A DNA stretch of 64,000 bases from Leptobrachium leishanense. Taxonomy: Eukaryota > Chordata > Amphibia > Anura > Megophryidae. The notes under the pieces are model-generated. The model worked only from the letters and a program-made list of their open reading frames with translations. It made no database searches and had not been told where the DNA came from. Of this stretch, positions 23,165-32,911 are shown in pieces (within the stretch, counting starts at the first letter, position 1; the number at the start of each line of letters is the position of its first letter). The stretch is taken from NCBI GenBank assembly GCA_009667805.1, contig CM019068.1, positions 2,215,218-2,279,217 of the forward strand, in the 5' to 3' direction. The translations under genes were made by a program, and so were the position numbers.

Positions 23165-23716
23165 ATGAAATGCAGAGGAGCCAACAATCTTAAAATGACA
23201 TTGGCCCAAAAGCATACTAAAAAACAAAAGCCAACATCCCATTTCCATAACATTAAGAAAGGATTTCATCAATGTGGGAATTGTCTTAATTGTCGGAATA
23301 CGAGAAGTTCAAAACAGATAATTACACAAATCGATGGAATTACCGGACCAATTAAAATTAGAGACATAATAATTACTTGTTTTACGAAAAACTTTATATA
23401 TTTGCTTATATGTCCCTGTGGTCTGAAATACGTGGGCAGGACCACCAGACCCCTTAATATACGGATACAGGAACACGTCCGGAACATCAGGAATGGAAAC
23501 GATAACCACAGTGTCCCGCTACACTTTAAACTCAAACACGCCATGAATCCAGCTGGGCTGATTTTCATCGGAATAAAAAAAGTTGAAACTCCATGGCGAG
23601 GTGGTAATTTCGACAAACTGATCGGGAAAGAGGAAATGAGCTGGATTTTTAATTTAGGTTCATTACACCCACAAGGTTTAAATGCTGATTTTGAGCTGTG
23701 CCATTTCCTTGGTTAG
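23165..23716 (+). CDS. Penelope-like GIY-YIG endonuclease, C-terminal fragment
   Basis: 183 codons. A Cys-rich linker (CGNCLNC, residues 37-43, plus C72) precedes the nuclease domain. The GIY-like IYL is at residues 78-80, YVG at 89-91, an Arg at 98-100 (NIRIQEH) and a Glu in the KEEMSW block near 157. In Penelope-like retroelements this domain follows the RT and cleaves target DNA. Here only the C-terminal domain survives; upstream lies the inverted end of the element, so the Met at 23165 is just the first in frame. The nuclease part itself is uninterrupted. Expected full-length protein would be several times longer. Confidence 0.88.
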   Translation: MKCRGANNLKMTLAQKHTKKQKPTSHFHNIKKGFHQCGNCLNCRNTRSSKQIITQIDGITGPIKIRDIIITCFTKNFIYLLICPCGLKYVGRTTRPLNIRIQEHVRNIRNGNDNHSVPLHFKLKHAMNPAGLIFIGIKKVETPWRGGNFDKLIGKEEMSWIFNLGSLHPQGLNADFELCHFLG

Positions 23717-23895
23717 TTTCCACCACTATTTCCTCTCTTTATTTACATATGAAGTCCTATACAACATCTGTTTTTTATACATACTCCCCTTTCTGCAAGT
23801 TGTTTTATAGATTTTATATAGTTTTTATATAGATTTTATTAATTTATATATTTTTTAGACATCTGCTTATTACACAATGCCCTCTTTTAGCCCAG

Positions 23896-24183
23896 ACATC
23901 ATCAAATCTTCCCCCAGTCTTAAGTCACTCGAGCTCCTTACTAACATACCTCAATACAGAATGCACCTGTAAACATGTAACCTAGTGACTATATTTCCTA
24001 CATATTTATTTTCTGTTAATCTGTATATTTGTGTTGTTAATATCTTACATTTTGTTACTTTGTATTTCTGTAACTGTAACACTTCAATGTTCTTGAACCC
24101 AGGACATGCTTGAAAACGAGAGAAATCTCAATGTATCCTTCCTGGTAAAATCCTTTATAAATAAATAAAATAAATAAATAAAT
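23896..24183 (+). mobile_element. LINE-K 3' fragment
   Basis: Matches the last 290 bp of LINE-K (catcaaatcttcccccagtc, then caggacatgcttgaaaacg, cttcctggtaaaatcc) and ends in an aaataaata tail. Strongly 5' truncated. It keeps the TTAA site that is filled in copy 1. Confidence 0.88.
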
Positions 24184-24841
24184 ATATATATATTTTTTTT
24201 AATTTCTGCACATCATATTTTTAAGTATGCCGTCAACAATGTATTTTACGTGCAATATTCGACTCGTTTTATTTTCTTATCGTACATTCTTCATATTATA
24301 CGATTATTTATATCGTTTTTTTAAACATTTTCAAGAAGTGATAAGTCCCACCCCAAGAATTATTTTACTATATTTTTGTGGTATTGGTAAATCTGATCGG
24401 AATATCGAATTTTACACGCTAGTTGTCATAATGTCAGATGGAACGCAAGTTCCAGATATTGGAACGCAACCCCATGTTTTTCTTTTTTCTTATTTATTCT
24501 TTCGTATAGAGCTCGTTTTATCACTCTACCCATTTCCTATCGTATGTATATTTTATCGCATCTTTATCGCATGTTTTTCGTATGTTTAAGTTTGATCGAA
24601 ATACCGAACTTTGCACGCCAATCGTATCATATAGATGGAATGCAACGCCATGTTCTTAATTTGACCCGGAGAATAGGAGACCTACGAATCCGGAAGTCCT
24701 TCTGATTTACAAAAATAGATCTGCAAGTTCGTAAATAACCGAACGAAAGATTAAAAATACGAAATTTATTTTATGCATTGTAACATACGATCGGATTGTA
24801 TATCTTATTTGTTTAAATACATCACCACATTGGATACACTC
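24184..24841. other. AT-rich stretch, unidentified
   Basis: Two related ~60-bp segments at 24387-24447 and 24590-24650 (gatcg.aat..cgaa.tt..cacgc, then ..atggaacgcaa) suggest an old ~200-bp tandem duplication. A 120-aa frame at 24227-24589 has no recognisable domain and I do not call it a gene. Confidence 0.4.
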
Positions 24842-25896
24842 TGTCACGGAATGGCCTAGCACCCTCAGCCAGGGGCAGTGCAGTGACAGTGGTGGCTATA
24901 GACACTTGGGTGCGGTGGCACGCACCTAGTTTTGCAAGTACTTTCTTATTAGATGTGATTATTGTGTGGTGTAATAAAGTGTCCCCGTTGGTTTATTGCG
25001 TAATGTGTTTTCCCTTTGTCTGCCTTGCTCGCCGCCATTTTCCGATCACCTTGTGGCGCAGTTCAGATTCTTCGATTCGGAAAATGGCCGATCCGAACCA
25101 TCCGGTCCGAATCGGCGACTCCCTGATCGGTAATGGCCAATGGGTCCTGGGAGGGCGGGCAAGGATTCCCATTGTATTGTAATTTGTGTAAAGTTAATAA
25201 ATGCTTGAACTGTAAATAATAAAGCCAGATTTAGCAGTGCATCCAGCCTCGACTGATGTGGTTATTTCCCCGCCGTATTTTCGCATCTGAGTATCCTCCG
25301 CGGTCTCAGGATACGGTGCCACCCAGATCCGAACCGAACCGAGCGCTCTGTGCCTGCATCGAGCATCAGGGCAGAGGCGCAGCGGATGGTGTTCGGTTCC
25401 CAGATTGAGAGATCCGATCCGAAGGGCGCGGCCGTGTACCGCGCTTCGGTATTGCGAGGGATTGCGGTAAGATCCGAATCCCTCGCCGATCCCGCAAGAT
25501 CCGAAGCTTCATTCATCCCCGATCCGAAAAGTCCTCCACCGGAGATCCGAAGATTCACCCGCACCTGGATCGGAAACGTTTCCCGCAGAAGATCCGAAAC
25601 GTTTCCCACATAAGATCCGAAGATTCCTCCGCGGCTGGCAGATCCGATCTCCACGAACGTCCCACACCCACAAGGTCAGTGAACCAGCTGCTCGGGACGC
25701 TGAGTGCCGTATGGCTCAGTGGTCGGGCTGGTTCTAGGCAGGGGTCCCCTCCACCACCCGCTAACCCCTTCCCGGGGTCACGCCAGGCCGCACGAAACGC
25801 CGAGTGCGCGTCACTCGGTAGTCGGGCCAGCGGTAAGCGGCGGGGCCACGCAGATAGAGCACACCCGCAGGCGGAACAACATCCCATTCCGTCATA
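24842..25896 (+). repeat. 5' LTR
   Basis: 1055 bp, from TGTCACGGAATGG to CCATTCCGTCATA, so the ends are inverted repeats of about 12 bp. Contains AATAAA signals at about 24973 and 25195. The second half is rich in gatccgaa motifs. A frame at 25262-25654 on the minus strand is a shadow. Confidence 0.93.
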
Positions 25897-25897
25897 C

Positions 25898-25915
25898 TGG
25901 TGGCAGCGGTGGGAT
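25898..25915 (+). promoter_or_regulatory. Primer-binding site
   Basis: TGGTGGCAGCGGTGGGAT begins two bases after the 5' LTR, at the usual place and with the usual TGG start. The priming tRNA was not identified. Confidence 0.75.
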
Positions 25916-25947
25916 CGCTCTCTGCAGGCCCCTAGGAGACCTGCGCC

Positions 25948-28428
25948 ATGGTGGTGTACACCCATTACGACCGGGACACCCTGCGTGGGATGTTGGAAAA
26001 CCGGGGAGGAACGCCGGGTAATAAGAACCGGAAAACCTTGATCAAGGCGCTGACCAGGATGGATCAGGACAGGGTGATGACGCCCGTCCCCAGCCCTGTC
26101 CACGCGGAGGTGGAGGAAGATGCTGGCCTCAGAGAGTTGCGGCGTCGGATCGCCTTGCTCGGGGATGCCCCAGCGGCGGCGGATAGATGCAGAGTGATTC
26201 GGGAGTTCTACCGTGAAGTTGAGCAAGAGAAGGACCGTCAGCACGAGCTGCAGTTGGCAGAGCTCCGCGGAGCAGAGACTGAATATAGTAACCCCGAACC
26301 CTACCCCGTGGAACCCTGGGACGAGGCTTGCAGCTTGACTGGAGCTTCACCTTGGGAATCTGCAACCCCCAGTGATCGCCCTTGCGGGACTCTCAGCTCG
26401 TCTGGAGCCTGTACTGAGGACGTCACTCATCCCAGCGACCCTCGGATGGAGACTCACAGCTCGCCTGGAGCTGCATCTGAGGACGCCACATTTCCCGTTG
26501 AGGAGCGGTGCTCCTGTGCTGGCACCTTCGCTGACATGAAGGTTGTGCTGGCAAGAAGGCCGCAGGAGGGCCTAGAGCGGGACCAGGGGTCCACAGAGGA
26601 ACTTTGGTACGCGGCCCTGGACCATGAGCGGGACTGCCATGGGGTGTACATTCCCTCCGACGCTGTCGTCCATCGGGTGCAGTACGATGTGCGAGCAGCG
26701 TTCCTGCAAGGTCGGGCCCCAGCGGAGTGGGAGGCCGAGCTCCGGAGTCTGGTGCAACAGGAGATCGCACTGGACGCCGCGTACCGCGCGCTCCGGTGGC
26801 TAACCGCCTCTCCGACAGTGCGCCCTATTGAAGGCAGTTCCACTGCAGGGCTTCGCTACGGAGGCACGGGGCTGCTCTACGAGGGCATGGCCGCCGACCC
26901 TGAGTTCGGAGAGGAGACCGAAGAACGAATGGAAGAGATCCTGGAGCGACGGGAACTGGAGCTCCCGTCAGACAGCAGGGACTCGGTGTTTGAGGAACTG
27001 GAGGCTCTAGCAGAGCGAGAGTGGGAGCTCGAGGTGGCTTACCGAAGACTGTTGGACGGCGTTCCGCAGTCGAGCCTGAGCTCCCCGTGGTGGGACGGGT
27101 CGGCGGAGGAAGTCGACAGTCCCCAGGTTTGGGACCTATGGGAGGCCGAGGCGGACCCATGGGTGCCTGTGGGGGTTCCGGCAGAGGAAGTTACCCCCTT
27201 CACCCCGCAAGAGGACAGGGTGGCCGAGGCCACGGGTCCAGCGGGGGAGCAGACAGATGGTTTCCCCGGGATGGGTTGTGCGCAACCATTGATTGCCCCG
27301 GGGGGTGAAGTGACCATCCTTCCCCAAGGAGATCTCCAACCAGCGGAAGAGCTGGCTACGGGGCAGAGTGCCGCTGGCCTCTGCCCACTACCCAAAATCT
27401 GCCAGGAGGAGCAGACAGATGGTTCCCCCGGGATGGGTTGTGCGCAACCGCTGATGGCCCCGGGGGGGGAAGAAACCATCCTCCCGCCGGGAGATCCTCA
27501 CCCAGCTGAAGAGCTGGCCACGGGGCAGAGCGCCGCTGGCCTCTGCCCACTACCCACAGTCTGCCAGGTGGAGCAGACAGATGGTCCCCCCGGGCTGGGT
27601 TGTGCGCAACCGCTGATGGCCCCGGGGGGGGAAGAAACCATCCTCCCGCCGGGAGATCCTCACCCAGCTGAAGAGCTGGCCACGGGGCAGAGCGCCGCTG
27701 GCTTCTGCCCACCACCCACAGTCTGCCAGGTGGAGCAGACAGATGGTCCCCCCGGGCTGGGTTGTGCGCAACCGCTGATGGCCCCGGGGGGGGAAGAAAC
27801 CATCCTCCCGCAAGGAGATCCCCACTCAGCAGAAGAGCTGACACCAGGGCAGAGCGCCGCTGGCCTCTGCCCGTTTCTCCCAACTTGCCCCGAGGGGCAG
27901 AGCGAGGATGACCCCGTGCGACTGCCGTTGCATCCATTTATCTCCCTCTTCGGCTGCCAGGAGGAGCAGCCAGGTTTGGCCCCATTTGTTCCCTCGGTTG
28001 CCGTGTCCGTACCTGGCCCACCAGCGGAAGAGCTGGCAACGGGGCAGAGCGCCGCTGGCCTCTGCCCATTTTGGCAACCCTTGGGCTCGGGGGCCTCACG
28101 CAGCCACGGTTCTTTCCCACGGCTGACCTGGGCACCCGGGGCGTGTGCACTTAGCACCCGGTTTCCCCGGGTGAGCGATAACCTTGGAGGGGACACAGGA
28201 GGTACTCTGGCCCAGAGGGATGTCCTCTCGCCCAGCCGGGGTAACCCTAAGGACGTGGGGTCCCGACCAAGCTGGCACGGCCGCAAGGCCAAATGGAGAG
28301 GCCTGGTGACCCGGCCTCCCCAGACAGACTACGGGCCTGGGAGCACCGACTTCCCCGGTATGACCCGGTGGGGTCAGACCAGGTGCGTCGAACTGGGGGA
28401 GGGGGAGGAGTGTCACGGAATGGCCTAG
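25948..28428 (+). CDS. Gag-like protein of the non-autonomous LTR retrotransposon
   Basis: 826 codons with no interruption. The Met at 25948 lies 33 bases behind the primer-binding site, and the context (gcgccATGg) is a good Kozak start. The N-terminus (YDRDTLRGMLENRG..KKTLIKAL type, residues 6-35) looks like a SAP-like helix pair. Acidic, Glu-rich helical stretches follow. At 27247-27894 four copies of a 54-aa repeat (motifs QTDG, MGCAQPL, PGGEETIL, EELATGQSAAGLCP) occur with a 162-bp period. No CCHC knuckle, protease or RT was seen. The frame runs through the polypurine tract and stops 18 bases inside the 3' LTR. It would form or enter particles supplied by a partner element; that function is inference. 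Confidence 0.8.
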   Translation: MVVYTHYDRDTLRGMLENRGGTPGNKNRKTLIKALTRMDQDRVMTPVPSPVHAEVEEDAGLRELRRRIALLGDAPAAADRCRVIREFYREVEQEKDRQHELQLAELRGAETEYSNPEPYPVEPWDEACSLTGASPWESATPSDRPCGTLSSSGACTEDVTHPSDPRMETHSSPGAASEDATFPVEERCSCAGTFADMKVVLARRPQEGLERDQGSTEELWYAALDHERDCHGVYIPSDAVVHRVQYDVRAAFLQGRAPAEWEAELRSLVQQEIALDAAYRALRWLTASPTVRPIEGSSTAGLRYGGTGLLYEGMAADPEFGEETEERMEEILERRELELPSDSRDSVFEELEALAEREWELEVAYRRLLDGVPQSSLSSPWWDGSAEEVDSPQVWDLWEAEADPWVPVGVPAEEVTPFTPQEDRVAEATGPAGEQTDGFPGMGCAQPLIAPGGEVTILPQGDLQPAEELATGQSAAGLCPLPKICQEEQTDGSPGMGCAQPLMAPGGEETILPPGDPHPAEELATGQSAAGLCPLPTVCQVEQTDGPPGLGCAQPLMAPGGEETILPPGDPHPAEELATGQSAAGFCPPPTVCQVEQTDGPPGLGCAQPLMAPGGEETILPQGDPHSAEELTPGQSAAGLCPFLPTCPEGQSEDDPVRLPLHPFISLFGCQEEQPGLAPFVPSVAVSVPGPPAEELATGQSAAGLCPFWQPLGSGASRSHGSFPRLTWAPGACALSTRFPRVSDNLGGDTGGTLAQRDVLSPSRGNPKDVGSRPSWHGRKAKWRGLVTRPPQTDYGPGSTDFPGMTRWGQTRCVELGEGEECHGMA
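28388..28410 (+). promoter_or_regulatory. Polypurine tract
   Basis: A purine run (gggggagggggaggag at its end) directly abuts the 3' LTR, the standard plus-strand primer position. It is also read as codons for Gly and Glu near the end of the gag-like frame. Confidence 0.8.
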
Positions 28429-29499
28429 CTCCCTCAGCCAGGGGCGGTGCAGTGACAGTGGTGGCTATGGACACTTAGGTGCGGTGGCACGCACCTAGTT
28501 TTGCAAGTGCTTTTATTTAGATGTGATTATTGTGTGGTGTAATAAAGTGTCCCCGTTGATTTATTGCGTAATGTATTTCCCCTTTGTCTGCCTTGCCCGC
28601 CGCCATTTTTCGATCACCTTGTGGCGCAGTTCAGATTCTTCGATTCTGAAAATGGCCGATCCGAACCATCCGGTTCGAATCGTAAAATGGCCGATTCGGA
28701 CCATCCGGTCCGAATCGGCGACTCCCCGATCTGTAAGGGCCAATGGGTCCTGGGAGGGCGGGCAGGGATTCCCATTGTATTGTAATTTGTGTAAAGTTAA
28801 TAAATGCTTGAACTGTAAATAATAAAGCCAGATTTAGCAGCGCATCCAGCCTCGACTGATGTGGTTATTTCCCCGCCGTATTTTCGCATCTGAGTATCCT
28901 CCGCGGTCTCAGGATACGGTGCCACCCAGATCCGAACCGAACCGAGCGCTCTGTGCCTGCATCGAGCATCAGGACAGAGGCGCAGCGGATGGTGTTCGGT
29001 TCCCAGATTGAGAGATCCGATCCGAAGGGCGCGGCCGTGTACCGCGCTTCGGTATTGCGAGGGATTGCGGTAAGATCCGAATCCCTCGCCGATCCCGCAA
29101 GATCCGAAGCTTCATTCATCCCTGATCCGAAAAGTCCTCTACCGGAGATCCGAAGATTCACCCGCACCTGGATCGGAAACGTTTCCCGCAGAAGATCCGA
29201 AACGTTTCCCACATAAGATCCGAAGATTCCTCCGCGGCTGGCAGATCCGATCTCCACGAACGTCCCACACCCACAAGGTCAGTGAACCAGCTGCTCGGGA
29301 CGCTGAGTGCCGTATGGCTCAGTGGTCGGGCTGGTTCTAGGCAGGGGTCCCCTCCACCGCCCGCTAACCCCTTCTTGGGGTCACGCCAGGCCGCACGAGA
29401 CGCCGAGTGCGCGTCACTCGGTAGTCGGGCCAGCGGTAAGCGACGGGGTCGCGCAGATAGAGCACACCCGCAGGCGGAACAACATCCCATTCCGTCATA
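28411..29499 (+). repeat. 3' LTR
   Basis: 1089 bp, nearly identical to the 5' LTR. Relative to it there is an extra ~35-bp tandem copy of the aaaatggccgatccgaaccatccgg segment (about 28650-28720). The few other differences are point changes, so the insertion is young. Confidence 0.93.
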
Positions 29500-29632
29500 C
29501 ACTCACTATGTGATTAGGCTACCCTTGAACCCGGAAGTAAACGATTAGACACACCCTAATTAAAAACCTATTGTATCTATATAAAGAAAGACCTGTGGAA
29601 TGCCTCTGATTGCCCCTTTTTTCTCTTATGGA

Positions 29633-29660
29633 CTGATGAAGGCACGTGAGCTGCCGAAAC
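29633..29660 (+). ncRNA. Hammerhead-ribozyme-like core of the Penelope-like element
   Basis: CTGATGA (29633-29639), a GGCA/TGCC stem II with an 8-nt loop, then GAAAC (29656-29660) reproduce the conserved hammerhead core order. Penelope-like elements are known to carry hammerheads in their terminal repeats. I could not place stem III or the cleavage site with certainty, so activity is uncertain. Confidence 0.5.
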
Positions 29661-29901
29661 GCGTATCCTCCACCACTATCATTCTTCTTTTTCCCTTCCT
29701 CTCCCCCCTTTATTTTAGATTTTCTTAATAAACCACGTTATTTTTAACTTACCAATTCGTGGTTTTGCTGCTGTTTTTTTGGTCTATTTACTTCATTTAC
29801 TCTCCTGAGCCAGTAGAAGACCGCTAAAGAGGTGCAGCTAAAGAGGTGACGGTGCCCACCGAGTAAAGGAGCACTGCATGCCATTAAGTCGAGCCTGGAA
29901 C

Positions 29902-30216
29902 AAGGCTCCACCATCGGTGAGTGAGACTAACCCTATTTCTACCAATGTACCTGGTCACCATTCAAGTTGCGTCTGGATCCCGCGCTCCCGTCTGGACGCA
30001 TGCGTACAGAGGGGGCGCGGTCACACTGCTCTCCCTCAATGTATCAACGCGCCGGCCCGCCATAGGTGCTGCCGCGGTGCCAGCGCTAACCAGAAATAGT
30101 GCAGTGGCGATGGCGGGGCGGGCGGTGCAAAAATTTGCCGCTGGCAAAGGCTCCACCATCGGTGAGTGAGACTAACCCTATTTCTACCAATGTACCTGGT
30201 CACCATTCAAGTTGCG
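29902..30216. repeat. 70-bp duplication flanking a 175-bp copy of the hAT-E right arm
   Basis: Bases 29902-29971 and 30147-30216 are identical 70-bp copies (aaggctccaccatcggtgag ... gttgcg). The 175 bp between them (29972-30146) match 31257-31431, the right arm of the surrounding hAT-E, with about one mismatch. This is not a transposon end-to-end copy. Confidence 0.92.
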
Positions 30217-31495
30217 CTATGAATACCTTGTTTTTCTATATCCGAGGTGAACAATAATTTCAAAAGAAGGGAAGAGGCCACTCTATATTTGGCCCAGTGC
30301 ATTTCGAACCAGAGCCTGGACCATATAGGCTCTGGAAAGTGTAAGTGTGCATTTTTCTTGCATCCTTCCACGACTAATTTATCTAGACAATATTGCACTA
30401 TTTTTTTCTTTTTTTCTTTCTCTCTTTTATTACGAGAATGTGGAATCTACTAGAACGCAGAATCCAATAGGACAACAAGGATAAGATCCATTTCTCCCCC
30501 ATTTGGAGGATCTTCATACACGGACACTATAAGTGAGAGGCCTATACAGTTATCAATAAGCCCTCCTTTTATTCACTCACGAATAAGACTGTCTTTTTAG
30601 ACTTTTTGCACTATTTCTGGACTATTTTTATTACCATTTTTGTGCTATTTCAATTGCACTTTACATTTGCACTTTGCACAAGAAGTGTGTGTTGTTTTTT
30701 ATGTCCTTTTTATGTGCTTTTACGAATATTTAACACACTTTCCGCAGTACGCTCTATAATGTGCACAACGTTTTAGCTGTCATTTGCTCCATATGCACTT
30801 TTGATTGCATTTGCACTTTTTTTAGTATACACTTATAACAGCACTTTATCATTGGTCTGTTCCTAGACTGTGCTCTCAGCACTTTTTTTAGCTATTTGCA
30901 CCATATGCACTTTCGATCTCATTACATTTTTTCTAGTGTACACTTAAGATAGCACTTTACCATTGGTCTGTTCCTAGACTGTGCTCAATACTTCCGTTTC
31001 GTATTTACACGGAACCTCAACGCAAATTACCTCCCTCTGCGCCACTGGAGTACCTCCCACTTCTTTTCGTATTTCAAACACATTTCTGTCGAGGTTTTGT
31101 GTTCCTCTCCCAGTGGGCTGCATACATATTCATACCAGTATCCTATTTACTTTAGCGCCTCCTCCGTACCTCATTCCCTCGGTGAGGAGTAAGCTGGCTG
31201 GTCCAGGGCCCAGCGGGAGCAGCAGACAGACGCTGTACTGGGCTGCCTGCCACGCGTCTGGATCCCGCGCTCCCGTCTGGACGCATGCGTACAAAGGGGG
31301 CGCGGTCACACTGCTCTCCCTCAATGTATCAACGCGCCGGCCCGCCATAGGTGCTGCCGCGGTGCCAGCGCTAACCAGAAATAGTGCAGTGGCGATGGCG
31401 GGGCGGGCGGTGCAAAAATTTGCCGCTGGCAAATTTTCTGCGCCTGGAGCAAGCTCTCCACTCTGCTCCATGGTCAGGCAGGCCCTGCTCATACA

Positions 31496-31800
31496 CCTCA
31501 CCTCCCGCACCTCTCACACCTTACCTCCCGAACCTCTCACACCTCACCTCCCACTCCTCTCACACCTCACCTCACCTCCCGCAACTCACCTCTCCTCCCA
31601 CACTTCTCACACCTCACCTCCCGCACTTCTCACACCTTACCTCCCGCACCTCTCACACCTTACCTCCCGCACCTCTCACACCTCACGTCCCGCACCTCTC
31701 ACACCTCACCTCCCACACCTCACCTCTCCTCCCGCACCTCTCACACCTCACCTCCCGCACCTCTCACTCACACCTCACCTCCCGCACCTCTCACACCTCA
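31496..31800. repeat. Tandem repeat in the L2-A frame
   Basis: About 13 units of 23 bp (cacctcccgcacctctcaca with short variants). It lies inside the L2 RT region at the hAT-E target and gives SHTSHL-type translations. Confidence 0.85.
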
Positions 31801-32911
31801 CCCCTTTGTCAATCTGTGCACTGGCTCCTGTTTCCTTTAGAATCCAATTCATTATATTGGTCACATACAAAGCTCTCCATAACCGCGCCGCTGCCTACAT
31901 CTCCTCCCTTATTAACAGGTACATCCCATCACGACCACTTCATTCGACCAATGATCTGAAGCTATGAGTTCTTCCTCGTACCTGCACCCCGAACTTTTGC
32001 CTTCAGAACTTCTCCCAAGCTGCCCCCTTTCCATGGAACTCCCTCGCAACATCAGACTCTCCCTGACTCTCCAGTCCTTCAAGAAGTCTCTGAAAACGCA
32101 TTAGTTCAGAGAAGCCTATCAGCTCACTCCATGATCCCCCATTGTTCATTTCTTGCTCCATCCTCCCACACACATAATGTGTCACCCCTCTCCTCATAGA
32201 TTGTAAGCTCTGGAGCAGGGTCCCCTTTCCTCATAGATTGTAAGCTCTCAAGCAGGGTCCTCCCTCATTCTGTTCTGTGTGTGTAATGTGTATGTATATT
32301 TGTTATTCTGTTTCTCCCATTGTACAGCTCTACGGAACCTGTTGGCGCTTTATAAATACTTGTAACTGTAACTATCTCAACTAAGGCAACAGATTCTGCC
32401 TCTTCTTTTGATCTGAGCGCAGAGAAAAACTGTTTCATGTTTTTTTTGCCTCAAAACAAAAATGTAAATAGTCATTTTGGGATGTTTTCTTTTTTTTGGG
32501 GAGGGGTTAGGGGCGCTCCACATTTCTGTGCCTACAGGCTCCTGAGTTGCACATCCGGCCCTGCTGTGACGGACACAAGGATGCAGGGGCTTTTATTTCT
32601 CTGAGAGCGACTTGGTTGTGGGTGCTGGGGGGTGGGTTGGCACGGTAAGGGGAACGGAAAGTAGCCGGGTCTGTGGAGCTGTTTTCGGATACCTTTGCCC
32701 TCTCTCCTGGCTAAGTGGAAACTGACATTTTAGATTAAAAATAGACTCATTCCCTCCGCTATAGACTATTGGGGAATCCGGAGCTGCTGGATCTTATCAA
32801 TATATTAGGTTTTTCAATGTATATAGAAACATAGAAACATAGAAAAATGTCGTCAGATAAGAACCTTTCGGCCCATCTAGTCGCCCAATTACATGGATAC
32901 TTTACCTGGAT

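Larger units (their letters stand above)
24842..29499 (+). mobile_element. Complete non-autonomous LTR retrotransposon (Gypsy-like)
   Basis: Two LTRs (24842-25896 and 28411-29499), a primer-binding site, one long gag-like frame and a polypurine tract are all present. The 5-bp duplication cactc is perfect (24837-24841 and 29500-29504). The 2.5-kb interior has no protease, RT or integrase. It would depend on a related autonomous element. Gypsy affiliation is inferred from the 5-bp duplication and the LTR ends. Confidence 0.92.
22823..31180 (+). mobile_element. Penelope-like element, 5' truncated with inversion, in hAT-E
   Basis: Flanked by a perfect 16-bp duplication starting ggtgaggagt (22807-22822 and 31181-31196). 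The left end 22823-23118 is an inverted copy of 30625-30919, as often seen in Penelope-like elements. A GIY-YIG endonuclease frame follows at 23165-23716. The 3' region (29505-31180) has a hammerhead-like core. The RT domain is missing. It was later hit by a LINE-K fragment and an LTR retrotransposon. Confidence 0.85.
21786..31487. mobile_element. hAT-E, carrying minisatellite, palindrome and a Penelope-like element
   Basis: Left terminus CAGGGCCGGCC; right terminus (reverse complement) CAGGGCCTGCC. Perfect 8-bp duplication ctcataca (21778-21785 and 31488-31495) within the L2-A RT frame. Own sequence is 21786-22822 and 31181-31487. It has no transposase. Confidence 0.93.
12613..32370 (+). mobile_element. 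L2-A LINE, 5' truncated, split by B1 and hAT-E
   Basis: Own pieces are 12613-12672, 21439-21785, 31488-32370. The RT C-terminal region appears at 21571-21785 (SLTKASYFNLKNIARVRP, then ALIISRLNYCNLLLSGL). It continues at 31800-32100 (SVHWL, ILVTYKALHN, SSLINRYIPSR) with stops and shifts. The stretch 31496-31800 is a tandem cctcacctcccgcacctctcaca expansion. The 3' end is gttggcgctttataaatacttgtaactgtaac. Position in hAT-A is confirmed by the related, uninterrupted sequence near 9455. Confidence 0.8.
11956..32563. mobile_element. hAT-A (non-autonomous hAT), exploded to 20.6 kb
   Basis: Left terminus CAGGGCCGGATTTATA; right terminus (reverse complement) CAGGGCCGGATGTGCA. Both arms also share gtgcctacaggc. 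The 8-bp target duplication ctgtgacg is perfect (11948-11955 and 32564-32571). Own sequence is 11956-12612 and 32371-32563, and a related copy lies at 9106-9590. It has no transposase. The CAGGG start and 8-bp duplication are the hAT hallmark. Confidence 0.9.

Noticed and set aside
25262..28428. Several 100-210 aa minus-strand frames opposite the gag-like frame
   Set aside because: Shadows of a GC-rich coding strand and of the 162-bp repeat; no domain or start context.
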